From: Raphanus sativus
Taxonomy: Eukaryota > Streptophyta > Magnoliopsida > Brassicales > Brassicaceae
Direction: 5' to 3'
DNA length: 64,000 nucleotides
NCBI RefSeq assembly: GCF_000801105.2
Contig: NC_079515.1
Coordinates: 24,637,407-24,701,406 of the forward strand
In this document: positions 63,098-64,000 of the stretch, one piece after another
Layout of the letters: each line of letters starts with the position of its first letter
Numbering within the stretch: position 1 is the stretch's first letter
Position numbers and translations under genes: made by a program
The notes under the pieces: generated by a model
Seen by the model: the letters and a program-made list of their open reading frames with translations, nothing else
What the model was told of the DNA's origin: nothing
The model's database searches: none

Positions 63098-63849
63098 GAG
63101 TAGATGCACCTAACCGTCACTTCTACTCGTCCGAGTGAATGCGCTACTACAGCCACTTTCACTCGGTCAAACGAACTACGAAAGGCTTGATCCTCATCCG
63201 AGGTACGTAGGCATCCCTTCACAGGGTCCAGCCCCAACCAAAACAAAGTCCAAACTTTTTTTTAGAATGACCAACAGTCACCTTTCCCCGAACAAACGAT
63301 GCCAGCCCCTTCATCAAGCGGAGCACGAGCACTCGCCCAGCTAAATCGGCTGAGCCTTGATCAGGTATCAGCCGAAGGGAATAACAGCCTTGCGTCACCT
63401 GTGCGTCGTGCATTGACCGGCTATCCAATGGAAATTTCAGACCAAGTCTGATCGAAGGACGACGGTTTGGCCGACCAATAGTTCTCTCGATCACTGCACT
63501 GCGTCTTGAAACCTTTTCCTCGGCAATTCAGTAGAACGATTAGAGTCTCTTTGTATTTACTTGAACGTTAGACTTGTAAAAGCTTCGTTGGATAAATAAG
63601 AATGCGAACGAACGACCATCTCTAATCACTCTTCTATCTGAAAAGGAGGGAACTCGCTGGCAAATGCGAGCAACCATCCGGACTATTCCGTTTCTCGGTT
63701 ATAGACAAGTGAAAAATGATTTATATATTTCTAAGTTAAGCGACTTACGGAAATATATAAAGAAACACTTAAGTCTGATAAAAACCAAAAGAAAATAATT
63801 CATACATCAAAGGCTTAACGCCGAGAAACAAGGTCTTAAACAAACAAGG

Positions 63850-64000
63850 CCAAACGGCCGAACAACGAGTACAACAAACATGTATAATCATCCCTCAGCA
63901 GGGGGATCTTTCTTCTCAGGAGGACCCGAGCTGGAGACGTTGCCGGTGCTTTGACCCTTACTTGATGGAGAGGCAAGCCTGATCTCACGGTTCGGATCCG
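63850..64000 (-). pseudogene. C-terminal end of Tat copy 2 antisense gene
   Basis: Matches the acidic, Ser-rich end of the antisense gene of copy 1 (42,640-42,800). One extra G near 63,920 shifts the frame relative to copy 1. The window ends inside it. Confidence 0.6.

Larger units (their letters stand above)
56642..64000 (+). mobile_element. Ty3/gypsy Tat element, copy 2 (partial at both ends)
   Basis: Almost base-for-base the same as copy 1 from 35,465 to about 42,800: LTR, primer site, gag-pol, A-tract and the end of the antisense gene. It is cut on the left by the gap and on the right by the window edge. Substitutions are few; short insertions and deletions are many. Same strand as copy 1, about 21.2 kb further on. 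Confidence 0.93.

Overview
This is plant nuclear DNA, almost certainly from a Brassicaceae species and most probably a Brassica or close relative. Genes have short AT-rich introns. Four neighbouring genes (tryptophan synthase alpha, F-box FBL17, plastid glutathione reductase, cohesin SMC1) match, from memory, the Arabidopsis run At3g54640, At3g54650, At3g54660 and At3g54670. The species cannot be fixed by eye.

Layout. 1-10.2 kb: three intact genes on the minus strand, TSA1 (8 exons, 311 aa), FBL17 (10 exons, 579 aa) and GR2 (10 exons, 561 aa). 10.5-16.6 kb: the spacer before SMC1 is swollen by a 2.75-kb Helitron carrying a captured FtsH protease fragment, a foldback element of about 0.8 kb, and a second Helitron of about 1.9 kb. 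16.95-24.2 kb: SMC1, 18 exons that sum exactly to 1,218 codons plus stop, with one U12-type AT-AC intron. 24.2-27.8 kb: AT-rich spacer with degenerate tandem repeats and a Stowaway-like MITE. 27.8-32.0 kb: a 4.2-kb Helitron holding spliced fragments of a NUA/TPR nuclear-pore gene and a CDC48 gene, a possible RPA-like fragment and the remnant of its own helicase. 32.0-35.4 kb: little that can be identified.

35.4-45.5 kb: a Ty3/gypsy element of the Tat type, with a 507-bp 5' LTR, a single-frame gag-pol broken by two TGA stops, a second RNase H domain, and an intron-containing antisense gene behind pol. It runs into a gap of exactly 100 N. 45.6-56.5 kb: a contig between two 100-N gaps, holding a Helitron 3' end, three MITEs, a nested minisatellite and one intact gene for a four-domain jacalin-related (myrosinase-binding-like) lectin. 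56.6-64.0 kb: a second, nearly identical Tat copy with many short indels.

The host genes do not form a pathway together. TSA1 acts in plastid tryptophan synthesis and GR2 in plastid glutathione recycling. FBL17 and SMC1 both act in the cell cycle, and both have E2F-like sites just upstream of their coding regions. The most interesting content is the mobile DNA: gene-capturing Helitrons, the spliced antisense gene of the Tat element, and the lesion its two copies share. Exon boundaries were read by hand from splice sites and frame, and each total gives a whole number of codons. Family names rest on remembered protein families, not on a search.
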